Positions 1 to 11,189 of a stretch of 64,000 nt of DNA are shown piece by piece; the first letter of the stretch is position 1; every line of letters starts with the position of its first letter. Location: assembly GCA_900169235.1 (NCBI GenBank), contig FWCC01000147.1, positions 131,762 through 195,761 on the forward strand, read 5' to 3'. Made by a program: the position numbers and the translations under genes. The stretch comes from Zarea fungicola (lineage: Eukaryota; Ascomycota; Sordariomycetes; Hypocreales; Cordycipitaceae). Below the pieces are notes generated by a model, which was not told the DNA's origin, did not search any database, and saw only the letters and a program-made list of their open reading frames with translations.

Positions 1-875
1 TACTTACATGCTTTCCTTTCAATTACAACTGTCATTTTGCTTCAACCAAACACACAACCTGTGCAACATTAAACGACCTGTTAAAAATAAACATGTCATA
101 TATTACTGTGTAACAGCCGAAAGCATGCACAGATGCGTCTTTCGCTTGAACCAAAATGTGACATGTGTGACCAAGTGAAAGCCAGTGGCGCCTGCATACC
201 CCCCCCCCCCNNGCCCCCCCCCCCCGGGAAATGCCATCATCCAACTGGCTCGATATGCGAGCAGGTGTAGTGTCCGGCATTGACGAATCAGATAAATTCA
301 CGGTACTCGGAAGCTGAAAACGAGATACACAAGGCTTGAGATCGAGTTAGGCCCCCCCCCCCCTTTGAGTTTCAGGCTTACTCACTCAATTGTCCCGGAG
401 GCAGTCACGGTGAAGCCAGGCATCAGGTAACGGCGAGGCAACAAAATCTTGGAAATGAAGGTTCAAAACATATGACCAACTTAGTAGAGTTTCTGTCTTA
501 ATCAAAACACCCAAGAAGAAGAAAAACAGAGACGTGAGTCACGAATGTCCCGGTAGTTGTACAGTGTGAACCTACAGGTGCGCGGTGGACTGACTTTGCC
601 ATACAACCAAAAAGACTTGCATGCGGCTGTATGCAAGTCACTGCATCCCCCTGTATTAGACGAGTGTGATGTGTCTTACTTCACTTGTTTATTGACTTCT
701 TGAAATTCACATTTTTTCTTTATTTAATCTGCATACTGGTGACGGGAGCGACTGCCTCGCGATTGTTTGTTGTCTCAGTTCGAAACGACAAGTTCAGCCT
801 CCTTTGCTGCCTAACATGGGTACACGCCCGTAAATCACTCTCAACCAGAATCTCAAATGTTCAGCTGTTATCTTC
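1..875. other. Gene-free window edge with poly-C tracts
   Basis: No supportable coding exon was seen. The stretch holds two long C homopolymers. The first runs 199-210, is followed by two unresolved bases (NN, 211-212), and continues at 214-225. The second is 352-363. The part next to 875 is probably the 3' untranslated region of the RPEL gene on the minus strand. The NN inside the C run suggests the assembler could not resolve the tract length. Confidence 0.6.
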
Positions 876-1647
876 TCAAGCGCCTCCCTCACGTTTGGCG
901 TATTCGTCTTCAATTGCCTCTTCATATCTCTCCTCCGCGGTGCGAGGGTCCTCGTGGAGAACACCGTCCTTGACAAGTGCCTCGGGGGCCGGGCGGTGCG
1001 AAATCTTGTCGTTGAGCTTGTCCTCGAGCATGTGCTTCTGCAGCTGTCGTACGGAACAATGTCAGCCGTCCATTCAAGTTGTGTTCGTGTTGTGCGTGGT
1101 TACGGAAAGCTGCCTCGTCCTGAAAGTAAGAGCATTTGCCTTTCAGCGGCTCATCGGCTCATGTCACAAACCGGCGCGGATTCTATAGCACACAGTTTCC
1201 TCCCCGCTTTAACGAGTATGTAACACCCTCCCCCCGAGGGCTGAAATCAAGATGCGGCAGGCTGCCGCAATGAGGGGCAACTTGTGGATCGAGTACTACT
1301 TACCTCTTTCTGCTGTGACAGGAGACCTGGTGCGGCGCTGGATGCGGGAAGGATATTCTCTATAGATGATGAGCGACAGCTTAGCTTGAGGTTTCCCCTT
1401 CCAGGAAAAGATGAGACCCAGTCGCGTGTAATACGACAGGGAAACAAAATGTAAGACTCAAAAAATGAGGCTGAGGGCGGGGGAGGAAATGGCTGGCTGG
1501 TACGAGTGTAAACATACTGTCTACCAAGGTAGAGCGGTCGGGACGGTGCGCAAGATGGTTCTCAAGCGAATTCTTGCGTTCGAGAGGTGAGATAGGAGCA
1601 TCATCGACGGTGTTATCGGCATTTTGGTTATGTTCACTGTCGGCCAT
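876..1647 (-). CDS. RPEL-repeat protein, three exons
   Basis: Small hydrophilic protein of 117 residues, assembled from exons 1647-1518, 1359-1304 and 1043-876. The introns are 158 bp (donor GTATGT) and 260 bp (donor GTAAGT, branch-like CTGAC, acceptor ACAG). The frame closes exactly. Two RPEL-type repeats are visible. The first has HRPDRSTLV followed by KNILPAS (about residues 35-51) and the second HRPAPEALV followed by KDGVLHE. The C-terminus is acidic and charged (EERYEEAIEDEYAKREGG). In animals RPEL motifs bind G-actin (MRTF, Phactr). In fungi small two-repeat proteins of this kind are widespread and, as far as I know, of unsettled function. It lies near the actin-based motor myosin-I but is transcribed separately. 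The short exons make it easy for gene finders to miss. The family call is fairly firm; any actin role is inference. Confidence 0.82.
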
Positions 1648-2395
1648 TTTGAAAGTTGGAGGAGGATTAATGGTAGTGACAAAATGGTGATGAAAGTTGC
1701 AAATTGTTGATGTAAATGAAGCCTTCAAGTAGTAACGGGTGGCGGAATAACAAGGCAGGTAGCAGTACTTATGGTGTACTTGACGGGTACTAACAAGTGA
1801 CAGCGAGTGGAGCGTCGTGTTGTACCAGTCCCTTGATTACTTGGTATCAAGGTGTTGTAAAGTCGCAAATCAGGTCAGTTTATCTGGCTGTGCCCAAAGA
1901 AAGGTCAAGTTTGATTTGAAGTTGAAGTGAAGCAGAATGGGAAACACAAGAGGGCGGGGGTTGTTTTGGTATTTAATATGCAACTCGGAACAGCCTAGGT
2001 AGCAACGGGTTCGTTCTGGAGCGGCCTGCAGATGAGGCGCACTACCTTAGCAGCTACGAGTTGAGCTACTACTGGGGTGAGGTTCTGGTGGTGTGGATGT
2101 GCTCCGTTTTGTCCTCTGCATGCTGCCTTGTTACAACGAGCCTGGGCTGCAAGTAGATAGCGCGGGGTTACAGGTACCTGTGCAGGTTCAGGTACTTGCT
2201 GCGAGCAAGATCTTTAACCCCATCCAGATTGATGACGACGTTGCTAATATTTACATATCATCACTCAATTCAATAAAGCATTACTGAAATAAATGAAACA
2301 ATATTTGTTTATAAAAATACCACGCTTTGTATGTTTTTAAAACAATCAGAAATGTATCCAAAAATGGGGCCGTTGCCTTTCCTTGCCGTATTTAT
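1648..2395. other. Intergenic: RPEL promoter and CAB4 3' flank
   Basis: No coding exon was recognised. It contains the upstream region of the RPEL gene (start codon complement at 1645-1647) and the 3' flank of the CAB4-like gene, which ends at 2396. The part next to CAB4 is AT-rich, as expected for a polyadenylation region. Confidence 0.5.
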
Positions 2396-3793
2396 TCATA
2401 TCTGTGCCTTGGCCTTGGCCTCAGCCCTCTGTTGCCGAATCACTGTGCTGCTAATCTTGGCCGCAAAGTCTTCTTTTGCATCACCATCATCACTGGCCTC
2501 TATAATCCCCCTCGTGTCCAAGACATCCACCTCGTAAGAGTCGAGCGCATGCCACCCTTTCGCCGCGCGTTTCTCATTCACAGCTTGCCCCCCGCCCCGC
2601 GTCTCCCCCGAGACGCAAATGGCACCAATGGGCTCCTCGTTGACTGTCGGCCCAAACGGATCATTGAGAATCGTGCAGCGCACCAGTACCGTGCCATCAG
2701 CATAGTAGCCGTGCAGCTCCGCAGCGCCAGAGGGGCCCTTTTCGACTCTTTCTATACGGTACGCTGACGGACTTGCGCCGCTGCTCCTGGTAGAGTGGTT
2801 CTCGGCCACGTCTCTGGCGACAGTGCCCGAAGAAGGTGGCGTGACATTGAATGCGGTAGCAAGGAAGGCGAGGACGCTGCGGGCGCGCGTATCCCACGAT
2901 TCCAGCTCATCAGCGAATTTCTTGGTCTGGAGCATCGGGTCGCCGGATACACCAATGATGAGGATGCTGGTCTTTCGCGCCGGTGTTGCTGCATATCTGT
3001 CTGGCAGCTGCATGAGCAAAACGGTCCCATGTAGCAGGAGTTTGTGACCGGGGTGTAGGTGATCAAACGTGCCACCCAAGATGACACTCTCGTAGCTTTT
3101 GCCAAGCCCAGCTTTTTTATCTGTTCTCAGCGTAGTTGCTGCTTGCATTGGTGCTCCTGAAGCGATGCTGATGCCACCCGGCACCGATATAATCTGGCTC
3201 TGCCTGATGCTCTGACGCCCCTCGGCGAGTGACAGGTAGGCTTTGATCAGCTCATACCCTGACTCACTGCTGGGATGAAAGATGCGATCCCACGGTCCCG
3301 TCACCAATGTCGCGAAACCTGCCAGGTCTAGCACCATGGTGCCATTGAATGTCTGAAATGAGCCGTCCGCCGCGCGCCGATACTGCCTCTGCCGCGCATG
3401 GTCGACTAACACCACTCGCGCGTCCACACTGCCCGCCGTCGGCGTCGGGGGGGAACCCAAGTCGGACTGGATGCCTTGCTCAGCACAGAGAGCAGCGATA
3501 ATGGAGTAAACACCAGCCAGGAGCGACTGCGCCGCGCGCCAGCGGACGACGGACCGACTGGGCGTGGAGGAGGCAGACGATGCTGATGCTGTTGTGGGGC
3601 CGAGCACCGGCGCAGCCACGGCGATGAGGAGAAGCACTGCCTGACGAGATTGTCGGGACTGCGTGGCAACGGTCGCGAGGACGGCCGATAGAGGCGCGCT
3701 GTAGGCACTGTTAAGGGCGAGTCGGTTGCTCGGCTCCTGGGGAGGAGGGAGGAGCAGCAGTGTGGGCGCCGGCAGACTGGCTTGGGGAGCCAT
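2396..3793 (-). CDS. Phosphopantetheine adenylyltransferase (CAB4-like)
   Basis: Uninterrupted frame of 465 codons. PPAT transfers AMP from ATP to 4'-phosphopantetheine, giving dephospho-CoA, the penultimate step of CoA synthesis; in yeast Cab4 works in a CoA-synthesising complex. The nucleotidyltransferase signature GGTFDHLHPGHK lies near residues 239-250, including the HxGH motif (HPGH). The distal family motif ISSTVIRQ, where the T/S-x-I-R loop is expected, lies about 20 residues from the C-terminus. The first 230 residues are Ala/Ser/Pro-rich and poorly conserved-looking, with a low-complexity segment near residues 65-80. This fits the longer fungal form (S. cerevisiae Cab4 is about 305 residues). 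ATG at 3793 is the only plausible start for the long frame; a shorter protein starting further in cannot be excluded. It is not the bifunctional PPAT-DPCK of animals: no P-loop kinase domain follows. Confidence 0.9.
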   Translation of the reverse strand: MAPQASLPAPTLLLLPPPQEPSNRLALNSAYSAPLSAVLATVATQSRQSRQAVLLLIAVAAPVLGPTTASASSASSTPSRSVVRWRAAQSLLAGVYSIIAALCAEQGIQSDLGSPPTPTAGSVDARVVLVDHARQRQYRRAADGSFQTFNGTMVLDLAGFATLVTGPWDRIFHPSSESGYELIKAYLSLAEGRQSIRQSQIISVPGGISIASGAPMQAATTLRTDKKAGLGKSYESVILGGTFDHLHPGHKLLLHGTVLLMQLPDRYAATPARKTSILIIGVSGDPMLQTKKFADELESWDTRARSVLAFLATAFNVTPPSSGTVARDVAENHSTRSSGASPSAYRIERVEKGPSGAAELHGYYADGTVLVRCTILNDPFGPTVNEEPIGAICVSGETRGGGQAVNEKRAAKGWHALDSYEVDVLDTRGIIEASDDGDAKEDFAAKISSTVIRQQRAEAKAKAQI

Positions 3794-5092
3794 TTGTGAA
3801 AAGCCGCCAATCGAAACAACGCGATGATGTTGTCCTTTTTATGCTTAGAAGACAAATAACAAGGATTTGAGCTAGAGAATGCCTGTATACTGGTGTGTGT
3901 GAACCGCAAAAAGAAAAATAAATAAGTAAAAGAACCAATGTCAACGTTTATATAAATGAAGTAAAACTAGATCGGGCCGCGGGGCTTGGCCGAGGTTTAT
4001 TTTAGGTCCCCGCAACGAAGCCTCTGTGGGCTGGTTGGCGCGAAGTGTTGTCCTCTGGGCATGACGCTGGACACTACCTGCCATTTTGTGACAGTAATAA
4101 GACCAGGTCATGACACCAGTGTTTCAAATTAGTAACTTTCTTCTCAATGTCGAATCTTTAATATTTCTCAAGTTGCATGTTCCTTGAAACGACGTCAATG
4201 TCTTGCTTTGGCATCGGTAATTTGATGCTTACAGTGGCATTAACGGTCATGTTCTTCAACTTAATAGCCTTTATTATAGAGATCTCCGCGATGTCCGTCC
4301 TTTTACTTCTTAATGTCAATATAGCTCGTATCGAATTATCCTTGGGCAGTCCCACTGCCAGATTGAATGCTCCTGGCGGCCGCACCGGATGTCTCTTGGT
4401 TCATCTGTAGGCCGCTATTGAGGTGACCAGGATGAAGATGGACGCAACAGTAAATGCATAATTGAAAAGACAGTTAAATTCTTGAAGCATGCCAAATTCG
4501 TCAGTATCCATCTGCTAGGCCATCTTGGGTTGCATGGTGGGTAACGTTTGATTATCCCAATGTACAAGCAGTCATCTATCCAGCTCACTTGTCGCTCACT
4601 TGTTACTTACATTCACAATGCCAATGCATGTGGAAGAGACGGGATTCCATCAAAATTAAACCTCAAAGCAAAGCTAGAGCCGCCATGATTCCATCATCCA
4701 ACAGCAGAAAACCCTGCCGATGACGTCGGCCCGCATGCTCCATCTTTGTTGCGTAAGCCATGGATAGTCGGCGCCACTTGTGCGTGGCCATTGAGGCGGT
4801 GCGCCTGTGGCGGCAGCACCGGTTTCTGTTGCCATTCTTTCGTCACTGGTCTGCCCTCAGCCAGGCACCCGATTTCCGCCCGCCTCCTTCAAGCCCACCA
4901 ACCTGCATTTCAATTTCTCGCATCGTGCCTAATTTCTCATTCTCTCCTTCTGCGTGCTCAAAACTGCTGCTTCTTTTGAATGCGCCGAATATTTATCCAT
5001 TGCGCATGGTTGTAATCTATTAGCACCTGTCCCGACTCTCCTCGCTTTCCACTCTCCCACCTCCCACCTCCCCCAGTTTCCCCTCGCCCACA
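3794..5092. other. Shared upstream region of CAB4 and myosin-I
   Basis: Divergent intergenic region. Short open frames near 4158-4410 on both strands have no recognisable family or fungal start context and are treated as chance. The last 60 bases before the myosin start are strongly pyrimidine-rich (repeated CTCCCACCTCCC near 5050-5080), a common leader signature of highly expressed fungal genes. Confidence 0.55.
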
Positions 5093-8000
5093 ATGGTAGG
5101 ATTCCGCGCGGCCAACTGCACATTCTCTTGCGCTTTTGCCAGCTCACTACTAACGGAACTGTTTTGTAGGGTATCTCAAGGCGTCCCAAGGACAAGGCCG
5201 CCCGCAATGCTCAGCAGGGCGCCTCTGGTGGCGGAAGCGCCAAACCAAAGAAAGCCACCTTCGACACAACCAAGAAGAAGGAGATTGGCGTTTCGGATTT
5301 GACGCTGCTCAGCAAGGTTTCAAATGAGGCCATCAATGAGAATCTCAAGAAACGATTCGAAGGTGCCGAAATCTACACCTATATTGGCCACGTTTTGGTT
5401 TCCGTAAACCCCTTCCGCGACTTGGGTATCTACACAGACCAGGTCCTCGATAGTTATCGCGGCAAGAACCGTTTAGAGATGCCACCCCACGTCTTTGCCA
5501 TTGCCGAATCCGCTTACTACAACATGAAAGCCTACCACGAGAATCAGTGTGTCATTATTTCTGGCGAATCCGGCGCTGGAAAGACCGAGGCGGCTAAGCG
5601 CATCATGCAATACATTGCCAACGTCTCCGGCGGCCAGTCGGGCGACATTCAAAAGATCAAGGACATGGTCTTGGCGACAAATCCCCTGTTAGAATCTTTC
5701 GGTAACGCCAAGACACTACGAAACAACAACTCTTCACGATTTGGTAAATACCTCCAGATTTACTTCAACTCTACTGGTGAGCCCGTTGGTGCCGACATCA
5801 CCAACTACTTGCTCGAAAAGTCCCGTGTCGTTGGCCAAATTACAAACGAGCGAAACTTTCACATTTTTTACCAATTCACAAAGGGAGCCTCGCGCCAGTA
5901 CCAGGAGCTCTATGGCATCCAAAAACCCGAAACCTACGTATACACCAACCGGTCCAAGTGCTTCGACGTCGAAGGTATTGACGATCTAGCCGAATTTCAA
6001 GATACTCTCAATGCGATGAAGGTTATTGGTCTCTCGCAAGCAGAGCAGGATGAGGTTTTCCGCGTCTTGGCTGCCATTCTTTGGGTTGGCAACATTCAGT
6101 TCCAGGAGGACCAGAGCGGATACGCCGAGGTGCGCGACAGCTCCGTTGTCGACTTTGCTGCCTACTTGCTTGAAGTCTCTCCGGAACAGCTGGTTAAGGG
6201 TATCACTATCCGCATCCTAACTCCTCGCAATGGCGAAGTCATCGAGTCTCCCGCCAACCCAGCCCAGGCCACCGCGACCCGAGATGGCTTGGCCATGGCT
6301 CTGTACTACAACCTCTTCGACTGGATCGTCGCTCGCATCAACAAGTCACTCAAATCTCAGCAGACCACTTCCAATGCTATCGGCATTCTGGATATCTATG
6401 GTTTCGAAATTTTCGAGAAGAACAGTTTCGAGCAGCTTTGCATCAACTACGTCAACGAGAAGCTTCAACAAATCTTCATTCAACTTACCCTGAAAACTGA
6501 GCAGGAAGAGTACGCCCGGGAAAAGATTCAGTGGACACCGATTCAATACTTTGACAACAAGGTTGTATGTGACTTGATCGAACAGGTTCGCCCTCCAGGT
6601 ATTTTCTCTGCCATGAAGGATGCCACCAAGACTGCGCATGCCGATCCCGCCGCTTGCGATCGCACTTTTATGACAAGCATCAATGGCATGTCACACGCAC
6701 ACTTGACGCCCCGACAAGGCAACTTTATCATCAAGCACTACGCTGGTGATGTCGCGTACACAGTCGACGGTATAACCGACAAGAACAAGGATCAGCTTCT
6801 GAAGGGTCTCTTAAACCTATTCCAGAGCAGTGGAAATCAGTTTATCCACTCACTCTTCCCCCAGCAGGTCGATCAGGATAACCGCAAGCAGCCCCCTTCC
6901 GCCGGTGACCGAATCCGCTCCTCAGCCAATGCCTTGGTAGAAACCTTGATGAAGTGCCAGCCCTCATACATTCGAACGATCAAGCCCAACGAAAACAAGT
7001 CACCAACCGAATACAATAGTCCCAATGTCCTACATCAAATCAAATATCTTGGTCTGCAAGAAAACGTTCGCATTCGTCGCGCCGGTTTTGCCTATCGTCA
7101 ATCCTTCGACAAGTTTGTTGATCGATTCTTCTTACTTTCTCCTGCCACATCTTACGCGGGCGAGTACACTTGGCAAGGCTCGTATGAGGATGCTGTCAAA
7201 CAGATTCTCAAGGATACGAGCATCCCCAAGGAAGAATGGCAACTTGGTGTCACAAAGGCGTTTATCAAGTCGCCCGAGACGCTCTTTGCACTAGAGCACA
7301 TGAGAGACAGATACTGGCACAACATGGCTACACGTATTCAAAGAATGTGGAGAGCATATCTCGCCTACCGTGCTGAGAGTGCTACCCGGATCCAGCGAAT
7401 GTGGCGTAAGAAAAGAACCGGAGCAGAGTTCTTGCAGCTGCGCGACCAGGGCCACCGCATTTTGCAGGGTCGCAAGGAGCGTCGCAGAATGAGTCTTGTC
7501 GGTTCCCGCCGCTATTTGGGAGATTATCTTGGTACCAATGCTTCAAATGGTCCCGGCGCTCAAATCCGACAGGCAGCCAATATAGGCTCAAACGAACGTG
7601 CGGTCTTCTCTTGCCGTGCCGAGATTCTAGAAGCCAAGTTTGGCCGTTCCAGTAAAGCCAGCCCTCGGACCATTATTGTTACGAACAGCAAGTTCTACAT
7701 AATTGCCCAGATGCTTGTAAGCGGTGGGCATCCACAGATTGTGGTTGAAAAGGCAATCCCCCTTGGCGCCATCAAATTCATCGGCGTCTCTACTGCCCAG
7801 GATGATTGGTTCTCTCTTGGTGTCGGCTCTCCACAAGAACCTGATCCTCTGATGAACTGTATTCTCAAAACTGAGCTATTCACTCAAATGCAACGCGTCA
7901 TGCCCGGTGGGTTCAACCTCAAGCTTGCAGACACCATCACGTATGCAAAGAAGCCGAACAAGATGCAACAAGTGCAAGTGTTGAAGGACTCTCAGCAGCG

Positions 8001-8884
8001 TGCCGACTTCTACAAGAGCGGCGCCATCCATACGACACGAGGAGAACCTCCTAACTCTGTCTCGCGACCGACACCAAAGGGCAAGCCCGTGCCTCCCAAA
8101 CCCATTACGCGCGGCAAGCTTATTCGTCCTGGTGGCCCTAACGGTCGTCCCTCACGACTACAGGCTAACCGCTCAGCCCAGCCTAGACCATCGGCGGCTA
8201 CGCGCTCTGTTCCTCAGCAGCCTTCTGTCCTCTCTGCGGCTGCTACCCACACTCCAGCGGCAGCCGCCGCCGTGCCAACGCCTGTTACTAGACAGCCCAT
8301 CCCCCAACCCGCCGTTCAGCAAGTTCTTCCCAGCCACACGAGGAACGGCTCCGGAGTCACACGGGCACCACCGCCTCCTCCACCCGCAGCGCCTCCGGCC
8401 AAGCCAAAGATCATGGCCAAGGTTTTATATGACTTTGCTGGCAGCAAAGACAACGAGCTTACCGTTACTGCCGGCGAGTTGATCGAGATTGTGCAAAAGG
8501 AGAACAATGGTAAGTACTAATCAAAGTTGCACTTTTCCGCTTCTGGTGACAACAACTAACAACAATGCAGGCTGGTGGTTAGGAAAGAACGCAAGTGGAC
8601 AGGCCTGGGTGCCCGCTGCCTATGTGGAAGAACAGGCTTCTGCGCCGCCCCCTCCTCCTGTCAAGTCGAAGCCGGCCCCTCCCGCCCCTCCTGCAAAACG
8701 GCCTGCAGCTGCACGCAAGCTGGACGTTGCTCAACGGGACTCAGGCATGAGTCTCAACGGCGCAAGTGGATCTGATACTAGTCGTAGCAACACCCCTACA
8801 CCAAGCCTTGGTGGCAGCTTGGCCGACGCCCTCCTGGCCAGGAAGAATGCCATGCAGAAGCGTGAGCAGGATGAGGATTGGTGA
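5093..8884 (+). CDS. myoA: Class I myosin, three coding exons
   Basis: Actin-based motor of cortical patches needed for endocytosis and polar growth. Coding exons are 5093-5095 (only the ATG), 5170-8509 and 8571-8884, giving 1218 residues. The introns are 74 bp (GTAGGA, branch CTAAC, TTGTAG) and 61 bp (GTAAGT, branch CTAAC, GCAG). The joined N-terminus [12 protein letters not shown] is typical of the family. The motor runs to about residue 715, with P-loop GESGAGKT (133-140), switch [11 protein letters not shown] (186-195) and switch [10 protein letters not shown] (409-416). Two IQ motifs (ATRIQRMWR twice) lie at about 720-750. The basic TH1 domain, a proline-rich segment with APPPPPP, and an SH3 domain (about 1080-1137) follow. 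The C-terminus ends DEDW, the acidic Arp2/3-binding tail. The TEDS-rule position appears to be Glu (see findings). Length and order match Aspergillus MyoA and yeast Myo3/5. Confidence 0.97.
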
Positions 8885-9470
8885 AGAAGTAATAAAAAAA
8901 AGGAAATTCTAATTGTGGAGGATTGCAGCAATGACTTTCTGGCACGTGTTTTTAGGTCTCTTTCATTTGATGATGAGTTTGAGTTTGAAGCTTTGCGATT
9001 GATCTGGATTTAAAAGTTAGATGACCACGGACTCTTCTTTTTTCTTGTCTTTTTTTTGTCGTATGGGTGAGCAAAAATTGATAGATTATGGAAACGAATT
9101 TGAAGATTTTTGGAAACAGGAACTTGTACAAGGTTTATGCCAGATTTATGATCGTCATCGCCCGGCAACGGGCTAGTATATCGAGAATGTGGAATGAGGC
9201 TACGATGGAGAGAGACTGACTTGAAAGCACAATAAGCAGTAACATAACTAACTATAACTATGCAACTGCAACTATGTATTTAGTTCTTTATGATTCATAA
9301 ACGAATGATCGATACCCTTTAACCCAAGTGTAATTCATGTATTTGCTGCCAAATATTCCCCCAACGCCGGTCCCTCCTGTATGCATGATTTATTTTTTTC
9401 GACTCCCAGCCCAGTATGCCTAGCTATGCGCGTATTCTTTACATTGTCACTATAATGGGAGCTCCATGAT
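8885..9470. other. Convergent 3' flanks of myosin-I and PFA4
   Basis: AT-rich intergenic DNA between two convergent genes. It holds T-rich stretches near 9040-9058 and repeated AACTA-type steps near 9240-9275, consistent with 3' ends. No coding exon or structured RNA was recognised. Confidence 0.6.
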
Positions 9471-10787
9471 CTATATGTCCTCTCCGTCCCCTTTCTGAGC
9501 CTTTCTCCGTCGTAGCAGCACACCCAGAGGGACGTCCTCATCATCGCCCACAGTGTAATCGAGATCAAGCTCGTCCTCATCGACTCCAAAATCAGCAAGC
9601 TTCTCGCCGTCTGCGTCAGCCCATTCGCCCACCTCGTCACCCTCGTAGTCTGAATACCCATCAACCTCTTCATAGTCCTCCACAATGGTGCCACCTCCAG
9701 ACTCCTCTTCGAGCTCATCAAGGAGGGCTTTACGCTGCCTCTGAAGATCCTTTTCTTGTCGTGCTTGAAAGGCTGCTTTGCGCTCTTCCGGGCTCTGATC
9801 AAGCTCGCGGAGCTCATTGGCAAAGTCGCGTTTCGAGCTCGGCCACTGGCGGGCTGCACGGCGAATCTTTTCCGGGTCAGGAGGGGGCCACATGCCCTCC
9901 TTTCTGTTGAAGCCATTCTCCTCCCATTCCCAGCCGGTGGTTCCCTGGCCGGCAGGCGAGATGCGCGGGTTGCCGGCAAAAGGCCAGAGCCAGAGAAAAA
10001 ACAGGCCGGTGCCCATTGCCTGGGCCATGTTGGAAAAGAATCCAATATCATATGGGAATTCTACTTTTTCGAACCGAATCTTCTCTCCATCCGGCCCAAC
10101 GATGTCCCACCAGTCTCGACCACCACGATCGCCGATCGCCTCGTGCCGCTCCTGCTCCCAGCTCTCAATCATGGTCTGGTTGAAGATCCAGGTCTTGCAG
10201 GTAGTCACCAACATAATAAACAGTGCCAGAGAGGTGCCAAGGTGTACCAAAGCTAGCAACGACAGGGAAATCAAGGTGGCCACGCTAGGCCCGAGGTACG
10301 AGGGCAAGAAGCGGTCATCCCAGAGCTTTGAGAAGCGCTGAAACAGCAGGTAGCCCAGCATGAGCAGCGAGGAGTTTGTGTATACAAGGAATCGTAAGAA
10401 GTGCGGAAAGGTCGTCATGGACACACAGTTGGCAGTCCAGGGACAGTGGTGGTCCATTCTCGGAATGCACCGCCTGCAGTGTCGGCAGTGGTGGGAGCGT
10501 GGGGGTTTCGGCGCCGCGCACTTGTTGCACCACCGGCCCTTCGCCTCGATGACTTTTTCGGGAAATATATATCGGCCGGGATCGGTCATGACAGTTCGTG
10601 CGTAGGTGTACCAGAGCGTCAACAGCAGACCGTTGAAGAGAATAGTCTCGGATCTGGAGGGGGGGCCAGGCTCGAGGAACTCGTCATGCAATATGAACTG
10701 AGAAAAGTAGCCCAAGAAGCCAATCAGCAGGCAAACCGCTGGGATAGCAGCCTTTTGCACGATGCCTGCATCTGCAATGCCTGCCAT
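9471..10787 (-). CDS. PFA4: DHHC palmitoyltransferase, PFA4-like
   Basis: Integral membrane protein of 438 residues that transfers palmitate from acyl-CoA to cysteine thiols, probably in the ER; yeast Pfa4 modifies chitin synthase Chs3. Two hydrophobic segments (about 13-33 and 47-65) precede the cysteine-rich domain at 85-125, which has CNKC, the HHCRHCRRC block and DHHCPW (catalytic Cys 115). Two more membrane segments follow at about 132-150 and 167-196. The NQTMIESWEQER block after the last helix matches the TTxE-type motif of Pfa4 proteins. The C-terminal 130 residues are cytosolic, strongly acidic (many DE pairs) and end with a basic RRRKAQKG stretch. There is a single exon. The start ATG at 10787 gives a short lumenal or cytosolic N-terminus usual for the family. 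It is convergent with myosin-I and divergent from the GT90 gene. Confidence 0.92.
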   Translation of the reverse strand: MAGIADAGIVQKAAIPAVCLLIGFLGYFSQFILHDEFLEPGPPSRSETILFNGLLLTLWYTYARTVMTDPGRYIFPEKVIEAKGRWCNKCAAPKPPRSHHCRHCRRCIPRMDHHCPWTANCVSMTTFPHFLRFLVYTNSSLLMLGYLLFQRFSKLWDDRFLPSYLGPSVATLISLSLLALVHLGTSLALFIMLVTTCKTWIFNQTMIESWEQERHEAIGDRGGRDWWDIVGPDGEKIRFEKVEFPYDIGFFSNMAQAMGTGLFFLWLWPFAGNPRISPAGQGTTGWEWEENGFNRKEGMWPPPDPEKIRRAARQWPSSKRDFANELRELDQSPEERKAAFQARQEKDLQRQRKALLDELEEESGGGTIVEDYEEVDGYSDYEGDEVGEWADADGEKLADFGVDEDELDLDYTVGDDEDVPLGVLLRRRKAQKGDGEDI

Positions 10788-11189
10788 TGTGACTTGTGAT
10801 TTCCTATGTGTTGGCTGATGATGTTGAAGGCTGGCGGGAAAGGAGCCTAGGAAGGATCGGTAGCAAATCGTGGCAAGCTTCAGATGCTATATTTAGGGAC
10901 CGTGTGCTAACGTTGGCGGCCCATCCGGCAGTGACGCAGCTGTTCTGCTAGTGCAGGCGGCACGCCAGTCGGCAGGCAGGGATTACATAACGCCCCTGAG
11001 ATTCAGCAAATTCCATCTAAAACTCCGGCCTACTTCCATCAAGTTACCTCGATTCTCAAAGACAGTACGCTATTTTGAAAATCGTTGGCGAATCGACTTG
11101 CTTTATAATTGCCATGGCATCTAACGCGTCATGATACACCTTTTTCTGATGACCTGCCTTTGAAACAGACAATCTCGTCCGTGCTCGTC
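10788..11189. other. Divergent promoter of PFA4 and GT90 gene
   Basis: About 400 bp between divergent starts. An MluI-box-like ACGCGT lies near 11125. No TATA box is convincing. The exact start of the GT90 gene depends on a small first exon, so the promoter edge is uncertain. Confidence 0.4.

Noticed and set aside
4158..4410. Overlapping 75-77 codon frames on both strands
   Set aside because: No family resemblance, no fungal start context, and both strands are open at once, as expected by chance.
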